Part shown: piece by piece, positions 42,995 to 55,032 of the stretch | Layout: each line of letters starts with the position of its first letter | How positions within the stretch are numbered: position 1 is the stretch's first letter | NCBI RefSeq assembly: GCF_000003855.2 | Contig: NW_003101675.1 | Coordinates: 2,177,420 to 2,241,419, forward strand | Reading direction: 5' to 3' | DNA from: Blastomyces gilchristii SLH14081 | Lineage: Eukaryota; Ascomycota; Eurotiomycetes; Onygenales; Ajellomycetaceae | DNA: 64,000 bases | The notes under the pieces: generated by a model | Database searches by the model: none | Told to the model about the DNA's origin: nothing | What the model saw: the letters and a program-made list of their open reading frames with translations, nothing else | Program-made: the position numbers and the translations under genes

Positions 42995-45937
42995 TCAGAG
43001 GCCAAGATCGTATGCACCCATCATTGCATTGGGCGCTGAGTATGTACCCAGAGTATTCACCAAGGGCGGTGTTCCAAGGCCTGGTGCCCCACTTGTAGCT
43101 GGCGCAGCATTCATGTCTGCTAGGCCTTGGCCGATGGGGTTCAGGTTGAAGGGCAAAAACCAAGCGCCTGGATGTACGAATTCGCTTAACCAGGCTGCAG
43201 GGTTGCCTGAGACGTCAAATTGAGAGTTCCATGTCGCGGTGGAGGGCGCATTGAGTCCTTGTTGCATGGACACTCCTGGGGCTGGGTTCATTCTTACTGG
43301 ATGGTTTACGGCTAATGGATTGGATGTCGATGTGGATGTTGATGGGACTACAGTCGGATCATGACCGGTATATGCGCTGTAAACGAGCTGGCGATCGAGC
43401 AGTGGTAGTTGGTCCGGGTTGATGGAGAGGTGGGTTGACGGGGAGAAATTGGGCGTTTGGGCTTGTGGAAACATGGCTTGGCTATTAAGGTGGAAGTCTG
43501 GGGGGCGCGTGGGGTTTATGGGTACATCCATTATGGGATGTTGAAGCACCTGTTGGGACTGGGGTTGAGGCTGAGCTGGAGGTTGTGGTGGCGGTTCCGA
43601 TGGCGGTTGTGATGGCGGTTGTGATGACGGGTGTGGCTGTTGTTGAGGTGACATGTATCGATTATTAGGATTTAGGGAGTTCAAAAGTGGTTGTCGTGGC
43701 TCCGTGATTGAGCCTGCTCGTCGCTTTGGTTCCTTGCGCGGGTTATCTGAATGTGACGGCGGCGAAAGGCTTGCAAAGAACTCTTCCACGCTTTGAAGGT
43801 CAGATTGCTGTGCCATCACAGCATCTCCTCCAGGCTCCTGCTGGGGACGAGAAGGCGGGTCCTCATAATGCAGTCGCGAGACGCCATGGGGATACTTGTC
43901 GAACCAGTCGCCGTACTGGAATAGTGGAGCATCTTCTTCCGACGAGCTGAACTGCACTCCTTTGATTGCAGCATCCGCAAACTGGCGGTATCGATCCTTG
44001 GTGCTCTCAACCATATAATGGAACATACCCCAATACCGCTTCATCTTGTTTAGGTATCTGTAAGTATGACGAAGGTTTTCTTTCGACGTTGCTTCAAGTC
44101 TCGCGTTCTTCGAAAATATCCCCCAGATGTGCACTGAGCTGGCTGCATATGCAGAGTAGCCAGCGAAAGGAACAGTCAGATTATATCCCGGTGCCTGATT
44201 TATTAACATAGAAATGTGGCTTGCGGCTTCGACAGCGGCACGGCCAGCATCACTAAGAAATTCTCGAGGTATATCTTTCGGGGGTTTCCCTCCAGGAGAA
44301 AGGGGAATGGCAAACCGATTTAAGAAGAGAATATTTTGGTGAATAACTATGTGTAGGAAGAGGAGTTGGTTTGCGATTTTCCCTGCCCCATGGTTGCGCA
44401 GGTTTTCGAGATTGAATGCTAAACAATTAGGAAGCGAAGCTGAGAAGTCATCTAGTTGTTTCTTCAATTGTGCATAGCCTGATTTTGGTGACCAGAGCGG
44501 GTGAGGATCCTTGTTTCTACCCCCAAGGTTAAAGTAATCCACCGCCCGTCCCCAAAGCATCAAGGCTCGAATTGTATATGCAGATACACCCATATTGTCT
44601 TTGGGATTAGACAGCTGGCCCACACCTTCGGGGACCGGGTTAAGAACCCTTCCTTCCAGATCCTCCGTGGGTCCAGGAATCTCCATTTGGAAATGGGACT
44701 CCTTGATAGGGAGTTGAATTTGTAAGTACTTCTCGTTACCAATAGGTGGCCTCTGGCTGCCAGAAGAATTATACCGATCCATCAATATACACGCCCACAT
44801 CGTTCGTCGTCGGATTTCGCGATCGGTAAAACTAAGTTCGGACGCTTTGCTGCTGCGCTGAGGATCATGATCGAGTTCGCGATGAAGCTGAAGAGCATAA
44901 GCCATTCTCAACGCTTGACCTCCGAACGACCAACTCCGCCCACCATGGCAGGTGCCAAATTCATGGAGCCCCAAGATGAGAAAAACGGTGAGTATAGTAA
45001 TGTTTGGTTCATCATGTCTGCTGAGCGCAATCGCTGCGGCGGGGTTTGCCCAGTTCTCTCCGCGCAAAAAAGCCGGCTCCGTACAGACAAGTGGATGTGT
45101 TGAGAAGCGAGCAGAGACAGCGCAGATGGCCAGCATCAGAACAGGCGGAACAGTTCCTGTTTTAAACTTGCGCATAAAGCTCGGTTTATGTAGCAATAGA
45201 TAAGACTGCCCATACACACAGTCGAAGAAGACTTCCGCAAGATGCTCCTGGAGCTCGATTGAGGGAAGAAACTCCGCGCCTTCGTTGAAAAGCTTATTCT
45301 CATCCATAATTTGTGACTGCCAGCAAATCGGAAAGCCATCGGGACCGGTGCCTTTGTTTGGTTGCGTCCATTCATTAAGCTCAGCGCGGAAAGCCTCATC
45401 AGCAGATCTCTTCTTGTGAACTAGTCTATATCCACGAGGAATTTGACCCGAAGTAGGGGGCTTGACGACCGATCGCCCAATCGCGGCCATATCTCGGGGC
45501 TCATCCTTGGGTATGATTTTGATAACTCTTTCTTCCATTCTCTTCAACCGTTTATCCAACATGGCCATGTAATCCGTGCGAGGGGCGGCTTTACGCGTCG
45601 TGACTTTGTATACACAAGGGATTCTAGAACGGAAACAGTGTTTGCAGGCAGGTTTCTCTCCCGAACAGCGAATTTTCTTCCTTCGACAGGCGATGCAGGC
45701 AAGTGGGAGTCTCTTACGCTCCTTCCCTGCCTTGGTTTTTAGTTCGCTCCATGGCCGAGGGTTCTCTGTGTCTCCATGTTCCCGGGCCGATACAGAGCCT
45801 TCACGTTTGGCATTCAGATCGTTGGTATTCATGGGAGCTTGGTTGAGGTTCTGTTTCTGTCCAGTCGCATCTTCTTGCAACTGGACCACCTGGGCTCTAG
45901 AGCTTCTGGGGCTCGTGGAGCCCCGTTCGTCCTCCAT
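42995..45937 (-). CDS. Zn(II)2Cys6 fungal transcription factor
   Basis: A 980-aa protein in one uninterrupted exon. The binuclear zinc cluster is at residues 81-108 with the exact spacing C-x2-C-x6-C-x6-C-x2-C-x6-C (CIACRRKKIRC...CKHCFRSRIPC), preceded by a basic KAGKERKRLP stretch. A following segment rich in Lys/Arg (DYMAMLDKRLKRMEERV) may be the linker and coiled coil for dimerisation. The fungal_trans domain lies at about 220-560, with LLHKPSFMRKF and a PNITILTVFLILGLHEFGTC block. The C-terminal quarter is Pro/Gln-rich, like an activation domain. Start chosen at the first in-frame ATG. The target genes are not inferable; the linkage to ATG27 does not suggest a cluster. Confidence 0.9.
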   Translation of the reverse strand: MEDERGSTSPRSSRAQVVQLQEDATGQKQNLNQAPMNTNDLNAKREGSVSAREHGDTENPRPWSELKTKAGKERKRLPLACIACRRKKIRCSGEKPACKHCFRSRIPCVYKVTTRKAAPRTDYMAMLDKRLKRMEERVIKIIPKDEPRDMAAIGRSVVKPPTSGQIPRGYRLVHKKRSADEAFRAELNEWTQPNKGTGPDGFPICWQSQIMDENKLFNEGAEFLPSIELQEHLAEVFFDCVYGQSYLLLHKPSFMRKFKTGTVPPVLMLAICAVSARFSTHPLVCTEPAFLRGENWANPAAAIALSRHDEPNITILTVFLILGLHEFGTCHGGRSWSFGGQALRMAYALQLHRELDHDPQRSSKASELSFTDREIRRRTMWACILMDRYNSSGSQRPPIGNEKYLQIQLPIKESHFQMEIPGPTEDLEGRVLNPVPEGVGQLSNPKDNMGVSAYTIRALMLWGRAVDYFNLGGRNKDPHPLWSPKSGYAQLKKQLDDFSASLPNCLAFNLENLRNHGAGKIANQLLFLHIVIHQNILFLNRFAIPLSPGGKPPKDIPREFLSDAGRAAVEAASHISMLINQAPGYNLTVPFAGYSAYAASSVHIWGIFSKNARLEATSKENLRHTYRYLNKMKRYWGMFHYMVESTKDRYRQFADAAIKGVQFSSSEEDAPLFQYGDWFDKYPHGVSRLHYEDPPSRPQQEPGGDAVMAQQSDLQSVEEFFASLSPPSHSDNPRKEPKRRAGSITEPRQPLLNSLNPNNRYMSPQQQPHPSSQPPSQPPSEPPPQPPAQPQPQSQQVLQHPIMDVPINPTRPPDFHLNSQAMFPQAQTPNFSPSTHLSINPDQLPLLDRQLVYSAYTGHDPTVVPSTSTSTSNPLAVNHPVRMNPAPGVSMQQGLNAPSTATWNSQFDVSGNPAAWLSEFVHPGAWFLPFNLNPIGQGLADMNAAPATSGAPGLGTPPLVNTLGTYSAPNAMMGAYDLGL

Positions 45938-47108
45938 TCCGGAACCACGGTCATGCGTATAATGTTGGTTTGCGGATATAGACAGGGTCAAGGTTTTGCC
46001 AGCAGGATCAAAAGCATCGGCCAGTATATGTTCGTCTAGGGACTCGAAGGGTGCCGTGTTGCTCAGACCGGAGTGAGACTCGGGGCCGATCCCGTTGAGG
46101 TGGGAGGACGGGCACAGGTGCCAGCCCGAGTCGTTCGAGTAGGGAAGATCGTAGGCAGAGGGAAGGTGAGAAGCCGGTTCTAAAGCGGCGAGAGAGAAAG
46201 ATTAGACAGGGGGTGAATGGAAGAAGAAGCGGCAGAGGAAGGCGGAGGACGAGGAGAGTATACGGAGTAGTATGGCGGGAGTGGAATCATCAAGATCGCG
46301 GGTTCGGCCAGCCCCGGGGAGGAAAGCCCGTATTCTGTTAGTTAGTTAGCGGTGACAAACTAGGGATTGCTTGGTTTGCTTGGTTTGCTTGGTTTCTGGG
46401 GGCAGTTGGCGGCTTGGCATGATCAGCCCTGTCTCAACACCGTCACAACACCGCAACGACCCAGAAGAGCTCGGGCTGAGAGGGCCAGCAAAATGGATAA
46501 TAATAGCTTGCTATCTGCTGCGGGAATGCTGAGTCTGATTTTTGCTTTTATTATTTTCTGCCTTCGCAAGCGAATAGGTGAAGTTTACTGAGCTGAAATG
46601 GGGCTAACCTGCGTTAAGCGTTGCAGCTCGCTCTAGTCACTGGTCACCACTTGTGTTTAGCCGGCAGTTTTCGACTGGGTTTTAGCTAAGCACTAGGTAG
46701 TTCACTGGTCGTCTCCTTTCTGAGGTATTGTATTGGTATGCTCCTTTTTTCCTTTCCCTGCGTGGGATTCCGAAGGAAGCTTGGAGGGTTGAGATTATGA
46801 AATGAGGCGTCGTGTGCATGGGGCTGAATGTTCTGGATCTGGAACCCACCCACGATTTTTTGCTCCCCTCACACCCCGGCCCTGACACGGGACGGACTAT
46901 CCGCCAAACAAGGGTTCCTTGGAGGTTGAACTACCGTTAGAGGATCTGCGTCGACCAGGATATGAAGCGTGCTGGGAGCGCATTCGAAACCATGCAGGGA
47001 TAATTGAATGTTCTATGGATATATCTATGATACTACTACTAAACTAGCTCTACAAAAATTTGGGCCGTCTGTGCTAGAATTTATATTTCAACCACAAAAC
47101 AGTGTATA
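45938..47108. other. Upstream region of the Zn2Cys6 gene, no gene recognised
   Basis: GC-normal, presumed promoter and 5' leader of the regulator for its first few hundred bases. It contains three direct repeats of TTGCTTGGT at 46367-46396 and the 9-mer TACGGAGTA at 46261-46269. Short open frames are present on both strands, but none has a recognisable motif. Confidence 0.45.
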
Positions 47109-47719
47109 CAGAAAACTTGACCTCGCTAAGTGCGCCACTTGACCTCATTACATAATCATGACCCCGACCTCGCATAATACAGTAATAATCAGTTGGTAAT
47201 TGACTTTCAACCTTTCAATCCACTCATTCATTCAGCTCATCAATCAATCAAAGCATGTATAGCTGATTCATAATCAATTAAATAAACAGATAAATTCATA
47301 TAGAATATAAAGAGATATTTTACAGAATTTTAAAATATATCAAGATAAAAATATTTAATAATTAATTTTAAATTGATTTTAAATTGATTCTGAATTGATT
47401 CTGAATTAATTATAGTAATAAAAATAGATTTAATCTATATATTTAAGTAATTAATAATTGATTGAAAATCAGTTGATAATCAATTCAGTATTATTATTAA
47501 ATTCAAGAATAATTTCAGTATTAAATTGATTTTGAATTGATTTTGAATTGATTTTGAATTGATTGTAGAATTGATGGTAAATAATTAAGAAAGAAAGAGT
47601 GGTTTCAAATTACAAGAAAAGATGTATTGAGCGAGGTCAGGTAGTGGCACGGGCCACATTTGCGAGGTCAGCTTACATAACGAGGTCAAGTGGCGCACTT
47701 AGCGAGGTCAAGTTTTCTG
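47109..47719. mobile_element. MITE-like inverted-repeat element, 611 bp, perfect 38-bp ends
   Basis: The first 38 bp (from CAGAAAACTTGACCTCGC) are exactly the reverse complement of 47682-47719. Inside the ends are further copies of GACCTCGC/GCGAGGTCA (about 47163-47172 on the left; about 47630 and 47661 on the right), like transposase-binding subterminal repeats. The middle (47,260-47,600) is AT-rich, with tandem TTGATTTTGAAT-type 12-mers around 47,371-47,405 and 47,523-47,567. No coding region. No clear target duplication: the left flank is TA, the right flank CT. Superfamily uncertain, possibly Tc1/mariner/pogo. Confidence 0.8.
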
Positions 47720-48976
47720 CTTCCTGCACAAAACAGCAGATCTAGGGGTGAGAGGGGAATTATTAATACTTATATATGGTTATTTTTGAGGCCCTCATGC
47801 CGGAGATGACATGAATGCAGAGGATACATAAATCCATGTGCACGTCAATGCTGGAGTCTTGCCTCTCTTTTGCTCTTGTAGAGTTGACAATATCTCTTTC
47901 CTTTACTAAAATTGAAAATCAATGAGAACTGTGCTATGCCTGTATCTATATACCACTCATCTTTTCTATAAAATATGCCTAATCTCAATAATTAGCCTAG
48001 GAACAGGGAATTCTCTTCATGAAGAAAATCGTCCAGCACAGAAGCAAATCATCAATACCCTCTCTATTGGCTTATCTACATTCCGTCTTCTTCCTATTGC
48101 GTGGACAAGCTGTGGGAGTCGCATCTTTTGACGCACATGCAAAGATGGCCATGGAGGGAACTCATAAAAGCGCAACTCGTGCAAGACCTCACAATTTAGA
48201 TCAAAACAAAGACAATGCCAAGAATATAGCAAGGTAAGGAAGATTATGTCTCAGGCAAACTCAGGGACGAAGTCAAGCATTGGAGGGACATTCAGGAACG
48301 GGCCTAAAGGCCACGACTTGGAGCGGCACATTAGCAGTGTCCACACTGTTGTCGGGTCAGTCATTCCAGCACAAAACTTTGTACCCAGACAGTTCTGACA
48401 ATACCTCTCTACCTGCGCTGCTTCTTCTCCATGCTCTCCTGGTACACTGGCTGGAAAGGAAAAAAAAAAATTATTGGGATTGACAGTCCAGTTTGAATGC
48501 ACCATTCATCCACTCATTGTTTCCTCCCACTCCCATTCCCCATAAGCCCTCCTTTTCTCTGTCAAGACGCGCAACATGCACAAGCATTCCAATCTCATAG
48601 ACTCAACATTATTCATGCTTCTGGAGATTGCAAAGTCGATTATCAGCGTACATCTACAGTACATCCATGTATGTATGCCCAGGTGGCCGGCTGCATGGCC
48701 CCGAACTGCCTAGTAGGCTGGATGCGATTGCAGCTTCCCGGTTTGGTTACACAGGCTGGCAGGGTTTGCTTGACAACATTGAACTCTGGAACAAAACATG
48801 TTTGGCAACCCAATTGGAAATTCAATCCACAAGCCTGCTAATGACATATGTATTTGTAGGCACACATACTATTTCAATGAAATACTACAGTGGTGAGAGA
48901 AAGGGGGTCCAGGGAAAGATGACTCTATATATAGTCCGCGCGCTCTTTCCGCAACCCTAGCCCTAAGCCCTAGATT
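47720..48976. other. Intergenic, no gene recognised
   Basis: GC-normal DNA with several overlapping short open frames on both strands (for example near 48,000-48,240 and 48,500-48,840). None has recognisable motifs or splice-supported extensions. A CCCTA-like run at 48953-48972 is noted among the rejected items. Confidence 0.4.
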
Positions 48977-50907
48977 CTATTGGACAACCAGATCCTGTAT
49001 CCTAACAACTATAGTAACACTTAAACTGCTGTAGCTGATAACTATATTTCGGACGGCCAGTGCAATGTACATTACATATGTATGTACATGTACTAGCAGC
49101 GAGAAAGGCAGCAGGTCTGCTAAACAACCACACCATTCAGGAAGTCCATTCATCTCGAAAAATTCCTGAACGTTGAAATGGACAGGCCGTAATTGTGCCT
49201 CAGCTGTGTCAGGCTCACCAACGAAGACAACCAAGTTTTTGCAACTTGACTGACATGCTTCAACTATCTCTTCTTCTGTAAGGTCCCTGTTAAGATACCG
49301 CATGGATGCTACACCAGCCAATTCCGGTGCCAACGCACTCACTAACTGGCTTATGCTCACCGGACATGCAGCCTCCATTATTATTTTCAACGTCTTCTTG
49401 CCTAATGCTGCAAGTTCCGCTTGCTGATTAACGACGTTTCAAGCACCAACGCATACGTTTCAAAGATGGTCAACAAATCTTTGTACAGAAAGCGTCCAAA
49501 CATGGGTCTGGTCTCTGCTTGGGCTAGGAATTCTATCTGGTCCTCTATAAACATGTAACGATAAAGAATTAGCCTTCAGAATATTCAGTAGTGCTCGCAT
49601 GGAGACCAGGGAATATTGATGATAGTATTAGAGGATACTTTAGAAAGCACGAACAGCCCATGACTCAGTTCCACAATACGTTTGGCCGCATTGGCAATGT
49701 TTTCAGAATTATGATCGAGATGCTCTGCAATGACAGGATATTCGTTGAGCATTATCGTCGCATAGGCAAGGAAGTCATTAAACGACCTTGGTTGCGGCAT
49801 GCAGACAGTGGCACAGTCCTTTAGAGTAGCCAAGACGGTCGCTATTGGCCGGCTTGAAACAAGGATTGTCAGAGGTGGCTCAATTGCAAGTAGTTTCTTG
49901 ATCACAGCTACACTCGTCTCTTCACATTCATCTGGTCCATCCAGTATAAGGTAGAACCGTTTGAGGTCACGACGCGCTCGACAGATCAAATGAGTGCTCT
50001 CATCCAAGGATAGAGGGCTGTCTGTAACTCCCAGAGCGGAAATGTGCTCAATGAGATATGGGCGCTCCAACACTATCTGCTGCACAAAGTTTGACAGCAC
50101 AACTGACTCGCTTACATTCGCTCTTTTTCAAGAAACTAAAGGGAAAAAGGAGACACAGACATCGATTTCCACCTGATGCCAAGCTTTGAGAAAGAATCGA
50201 GCGATCTGGCATATTGTTGATTTGCCTAACTCCAGAACTCCTGTGAGCAATGGGATGCCTGGTGTAGGACTTGCCTTGCGCTGTTGCTTGAAAATATCAT
50301 GTTGTAAAAAACACTACTCAGTACTGGCCTTCATCTCCTACATTAGTCTCCATCCAACTCACCGCACAGGCCTCTCAAAACTAAAGAGTTCATGATAAGC
50401 TCTTGTTCTCTGGAAAGAGAGACCATTGCTCATCTCCGAATGTCAATAGTAGTTCCAATCACTTGGTTATGCATCTTGACAATCTCGTATTGAATTGACA
50501 TGGAAAACCGTACATGGTAGTTTGCAATAGCCAGAAGGAAATGTGAATTCAGCTGTTCAAGTGAAGCAATCAATTCTTGAAGGCCAGTCTGGCCATCGGA
50601 GTCAATCAAGGACAATTGCAAGGTTGGAACTGAAGGTAGCCTGGCGCAGCTTCCTGGCCACCTGCTCCAGAAGACCCTGGAATGTAGATAGTAGACTGTT
50701 GCGTACTGATAAGTTTTGAATGGTGTGTGACCAGTTTTGATCATCAACCTCCGCGAGGTTGACCAACATGGAGAGCAGACGTCGTGCCTGAACAAGTGTG
50801 ACAAGTAGCTTTTGTTTTTGCAATGGTGCGCGGTGACATTCTTGATGTTTGTTTGGGTTGGTTAGGTTCGTTGCAGCCCCGCTAGAGCTAATTTAGTTAG
50901 AAGCCAT
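48977..50907 (-). pseudogene. Decayed STAND/NACHT (NLR-type) gene
   Basis: Fragments of one fungal NLR-type protein lie in order on the minus strand but in different frames. They are an N-terminal helical region (about 50850-50433, LLVTLVQARRLLSMLVNLAEVD); a P-loop region near 50,230 with a degenerate Walker A ending GKSTICQIARFF; a Walker B (FYLILDGPDECEE) and sensor-like LTILVSSRP at 49950-49850; and a post-NACHT block (CPVSISQLVSALAPE, RPVHFNVQEFFE) at 49375-49150. In-frame TGA codons at 50432-50430 and 50130-50128, a frame change near 50,610 and further breaks at 49,390-49,585 indicate decay. No ankyrin, WD or TPR repeats follow. Such proteins act in allorecognition and immunity-like death pathways in fungi. 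An intron-rich functional gene is less likely. Confidence 0.65.
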
Positions 50908-52002
50908 TGTTTAAACAAGCTTAAATTTTAGGTGTGTGACTTCCCAAAGAGGGAGGTTGCTCGCCAATTGTCAAATACCTGGCCGCGAAATATCCGGATT
51001 ACAGTGAAAATGAGAACATATAGAAATGCGTAAACCAGATATACTGTTCCCTCCACATGTGTCGATAACAGATCTGCATCGATACCTATACGCCGCAGAA
51101 AGCCATCAGATTTTCTCGGGGACAAGTTCGGCTCTCCTCATAGGTTCGATAGATCACCGAAGATTGCCTTTCCAAAACCCACGAACTCTATCTAGTTTAG
51201 CACCCGTCATTAACCATGCATTACTGTAAATTGTCTCATATGCCTCACACAAGCATGCCACTACAACAAATAGTACTCCGTACATACATGCAAGTTGGCA
51301 TATCGTATCCCGCAAGCATGCCCCCGCATTCATTAATTCCGCGCAATCGCGGAAAACTCATGGAACGGGCATAGTAACTATACATGGACATCCATGCATG
51401 TCCTTGTTTCCCTAGTGCCGATAGCCGATATAATCTACTAAAAGCAGTATCTAAAAAAAAAAAAAAATAAATAAATAAATAAAAAAAAATAAAAAAAAAT
51501 AAAGAATTTTTCTATCTCTCGCGCGCCGCGCTCCCAATCTATGCTCGTTCATCCACAAGGTCCTAGCCGTCGCAGAGCTGATGCAAATAAAGAGATTTTT
51601 TTACTCTGAATGAAAAAGATTCATATTTTTCAAACTCAGAATTTAGGACCCTGTGTCCGCTTCAGGTATGTGTACAGTACATACACACATTGTTGGATTA
51701 GTTACGCATGAGCAAATATCCCAATTGAGTAAGTTACTTTACTCGATATTCATTGGGCACAGAAAATTATACTGTCCGGTAGAAAATGCAGTAATTAATA
51801 GGATTTGGCATTATACGAGTCCATTAATAATAAAACATTAAAAAATGCTAGGCGCGAGCAATCGCGAACTATAGAGTTTTCCACAAAGAAAGGTGCCGTA
51901 TGTAAAATCAAGAGGAATCAGACAATTGAACCTAACCCTAGTTGGGCGCCCTCATATGGCCGCCACACTCCCACAAAGGGAAAGAGAAGAAAAACACGGT
52001 AT
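50908..52002. other. Intergenic with A/T-rich simple repeats
   Basis: No gene supported. A-rich low-complexity DNA with AAAT units lies at 51452-51505. One TACTCCGTA 9-mer occurs at 51274-51282, embedded in GTACTCCGTACATACAT. It ends at the beta-glucosidase stop codon. Confidence 0.45.
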
Positions 52003-55000
52003 TCAACAGTCATTGGACGACAGAGGGGCGGATAGTGGTAGATTTCGGGATGAGCTGCCCACGTATACGGTCTTCGGATGTTTGGTAATCACCCAGTTCT
52101 GTGAGACAGGGTCCCAGTTGGACAAGTCCCGTCGGGTCAACGCGGTCTTCCAGACTTTGGCTTCGCCGGGTGCAAAAGTGAAGCGGTCAAAAGTTCGGAG
52201 AACAACTTTGGCGTCGTTGGGGCCGCCTAGGGATACGTACTAGATAATTCATATTGGTGTTAGGTATTTTGATAAACAAAATGAGGGCGTTTTGATTTGA
52301 ATGTAATTTCTTACCAATTGTGGGACTTCATCTCCGAGAATAGTGCCGGTGTTGGTAATGGTCGCCGTTACTTCGTACAATACATCGTAAAGACCAGGGT
52401 TTCCGCCGGGGCCACCGCCAGCAGGGAGGAGTTCTTGTGGTGAGCCATCGGTTGCTCCAGGCGGGACGTAGTCTTCTGTGGGTTGCCCGTAATCGGGGTC
52501 CATGGATGCTTTCGCGGGATCAGTGGTGTTCAGCCAGGGATATATATAACGCGTAACACGGTCTATGCCTTCAGGGAAGAGATATGAACTCAGGTTGCCA
52601 TGGGATTCACCAAAACTGGGAGCTGATTCCGTTTTTCCCTCAGTGGGGATGTAGGGTCTACATTTTACGACTTCAACGGCCAAGCCAGAGTATGAAAATG
52701 ATGTGTAGCTTAGCCCGAAACCGAACTCATAGATGGGGTCTATGTTCGCTTTGTCAAATGCTCGATAGTCGATAAAAATCCCTTCGGTAAAATCGACCTG
52801 GGGTGCGCCGTTCCCTGCATTGGGGTGCTTTAAAATGGACGCGCCATAGTCCTCTGCTGTTTTACCCCATGTGAAGGGGGTCTTGGCACCTGGGTTGACT
52901 CTTCCATAAAGAACATCCGCAATCGAGTTACCGCTTTCTTGACCAGGTAAACCAGCCCACAAAAGTGCTGTAATATTGGGGTGTTCATTCCAGTCGCCCA
53001 CTAAGACGGGGCCGGTACTATGTATCACAACAACAGTATTGTTGCAATTGGATGCCACTGTGTCGATCAATTCATCACCTCCGTTCCAAAGGGTCAGATT
53101 CTTACGGTCTCCTTCATTCCCATCAACAGAGATGTATCCTTCTCCAGAATCAGCATTAACAAAAACCAGTGATACCGTAGCTTGAGACGCAAGTGATTTG
53201 ATCTGACTCGATGCCCAGTTATCAAAAATCGAGAGAACGACTCCCTCTCCTTTATATAGGATCTCGTTCTGAATGGCTTCCGCGGGAGTTACCAGATATG
53301 GGAAATCAGCCGTCCCGCTACCCCATCCCATTGCCAATGTGCCTTTATCACAACCTCGATCAGGACAACCATTGGGTCCCAAAAGATTAGGCCCAGCATC
53401 TTCTCCAATGACCGCAGTAGTCTTTTCCAACCCAGTCAGAGGGAGACTCCCTGTGTTTTTAAGAAGCACAACGCTAGCTGCTCCGACTTGTCTGATGATA
53501 TTGGCATGTCGGGCTCGAACATTGACCCTCTCATTGACTTTTCCATATCCTTCTCGAACGAGAGCATGTTGATAGCCGTATTCATCCCGAGTCCAGGAAT
53601 TGAAGTTGGTAGGCACTTTAGCCGTGTCCCGACCGACTTTGTAATACGCGGCCATAATTCGAACCGCCATATCATCAACTCGCCATTCTGGAATTGTTCC
53701 ATTAGCAACTGCGATAGTCAAGTTCGTTCCCCAGTAGGAAAGGCCTGTTCCGAAGACGGTATCGCCAGGCATTGACATATCCAGGCCAGCCAGAGCAGAA
53801 CCAACGCCACTGTGCTGGGCCTGCCAGTCGCTCATAATAAACCCCTGGAATCCAAGTTCAGCCTTGAGAAGCTTGTTCTGCGTATAACTGTTGCCACAGC
53901 CGTAGCTGTTATTGATTTGAGTATAGGAACACATAACGGAGCCAACTCCTGCTCGAACTGCATCCGCAAATGGCCTAAGACAGGTAAGCTAGAGTATATA
54001 ATATGGACAGATGCGAATCTCACCAGAGATAGAGTTCATGCATTGTTACATCATCAATATTTGAACTTGAACTCTCCGAGATATTGAAACCGTACCCCTG
54101 AGCCTCAGGACCCTGGCGAAACCGTTCCTGTTCGTTGCCTATAAAATGTTTGGCACAAGCAACGACGCCCGCGCTTTGAATTCCCTGGATAGTTTGCGCA
54201 ACAAGAATCCCTGAATTAACGGGATCCGGGCCGAAACCTTCCCAGTTCCGTCCTCCATCTGGCGATCTTCCCAATGGCCCAATTGCAGGGCCCAATACAA
54301 TGTCGACACCTTTATTTCGGTGCTCCTCGCCCATTACTCTCCCGCGAATATAGGCAAGCTCTTTACTGAATGTGGCACCGACGTTAACACCGGCGGGGAA
54401 CGCAGAAACGTAATCGGCTGGTAATTGTTAGAGGATATAAGTGTGGATGAGATCTGGCATCATATATGAATGCTCACCAAATCGAATTCCAAGTGGGCCA
54501 TCTTGCAAGCAGAGGGAATGCAAGCCCATGCGAGGAATTGACCCGACCTGACCTACACAGTCTTCCTGCATCCATCTAATACCCCGAATTAGCACCAGCG
54601 GACTTCACAATGACATGTATATTATATCCCTAACATCCACCATTTGCCGCTCGCACATCAAATGCAAATGTAAATGTTATGGAACCAGAGGACATACCCA
54701 ACACCCGTTGTTAAATTAACCTTCTCGGGTAGGGTTAGTTGAGAGACGAAAGCCCTTGCTCTTTGGACGGCATCTTCCCAGCCTCCTTCTCCAGATGCCC
54801 ATGGAGATGGGTAATATGGAGGTGAGTACGCGAGAGGTTCCTAGGTTTTGCAACCGCGTTGATTAGCACCCCATCTTCCCTGTATTTCGCCAAACCACCT
54901 GGCCTTGTTATTTTTTTTTTCCCTTTCTAATAATTTCATAACAGGATAACCATTGAATGAGAGAAAACTTACCTCCGCAACAACCAAGCTAGTAGTAGCA

Positions 55001-55032
55001 ACGGCGGCGAGCTGGAGCAAGCCACCCCGCAT
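52003..55032 (-). CDS. Secreted GH3 beta-glucosidase
   Basis: Hydrolyses terminal beta-D-glucosyl residues (cellobiose and glucan oligosaccharides) outside the cell. Exons, minus strand: 55032-54973, 54840-54698, 54575-54478, 54417-54024, 53974-52315, 52239-52003; total 2592 nt, 863 aa, the usual size of Aspergillus BglA/Bgl1. A signal peptide ([19 protein letters not shown]) is encoded by exon 1. Then come [31 protein letters not shown] across an intron, [14 protein letters not shown], and [24 protein letters not shown] across an intron. The nucleophile Asp281 is in GFIMSDWQ. The C-terminal GH3 and fibronectin III-like regions follow, with [23 protein letters not shown] across the last intron. 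Several N-x-S/T sites. Intact. Confidence 0.93.

Noticed and set aside
43560..43640. Tandem repeat inside the Zn2Cys6 gene as a separate repeat feature
   Set aside because: It is the coding sequence of the Pro/Gln-rich region and needs no separate call.
46367..46591. Short hydrophobic open frame on the + strand
   Set aside because: Its leucine/glycine-rich start is created by the TTGCTTGGT tandem repeat; no splice or motif support.
48953..48972. Interstitial telomere repeat (CCCTAA)
   Set aside because: Only three degenerate CCCTA units (ACCCTAGCCCTAAGCCCTAG), not a uniform TTAGGG array; likely chance.
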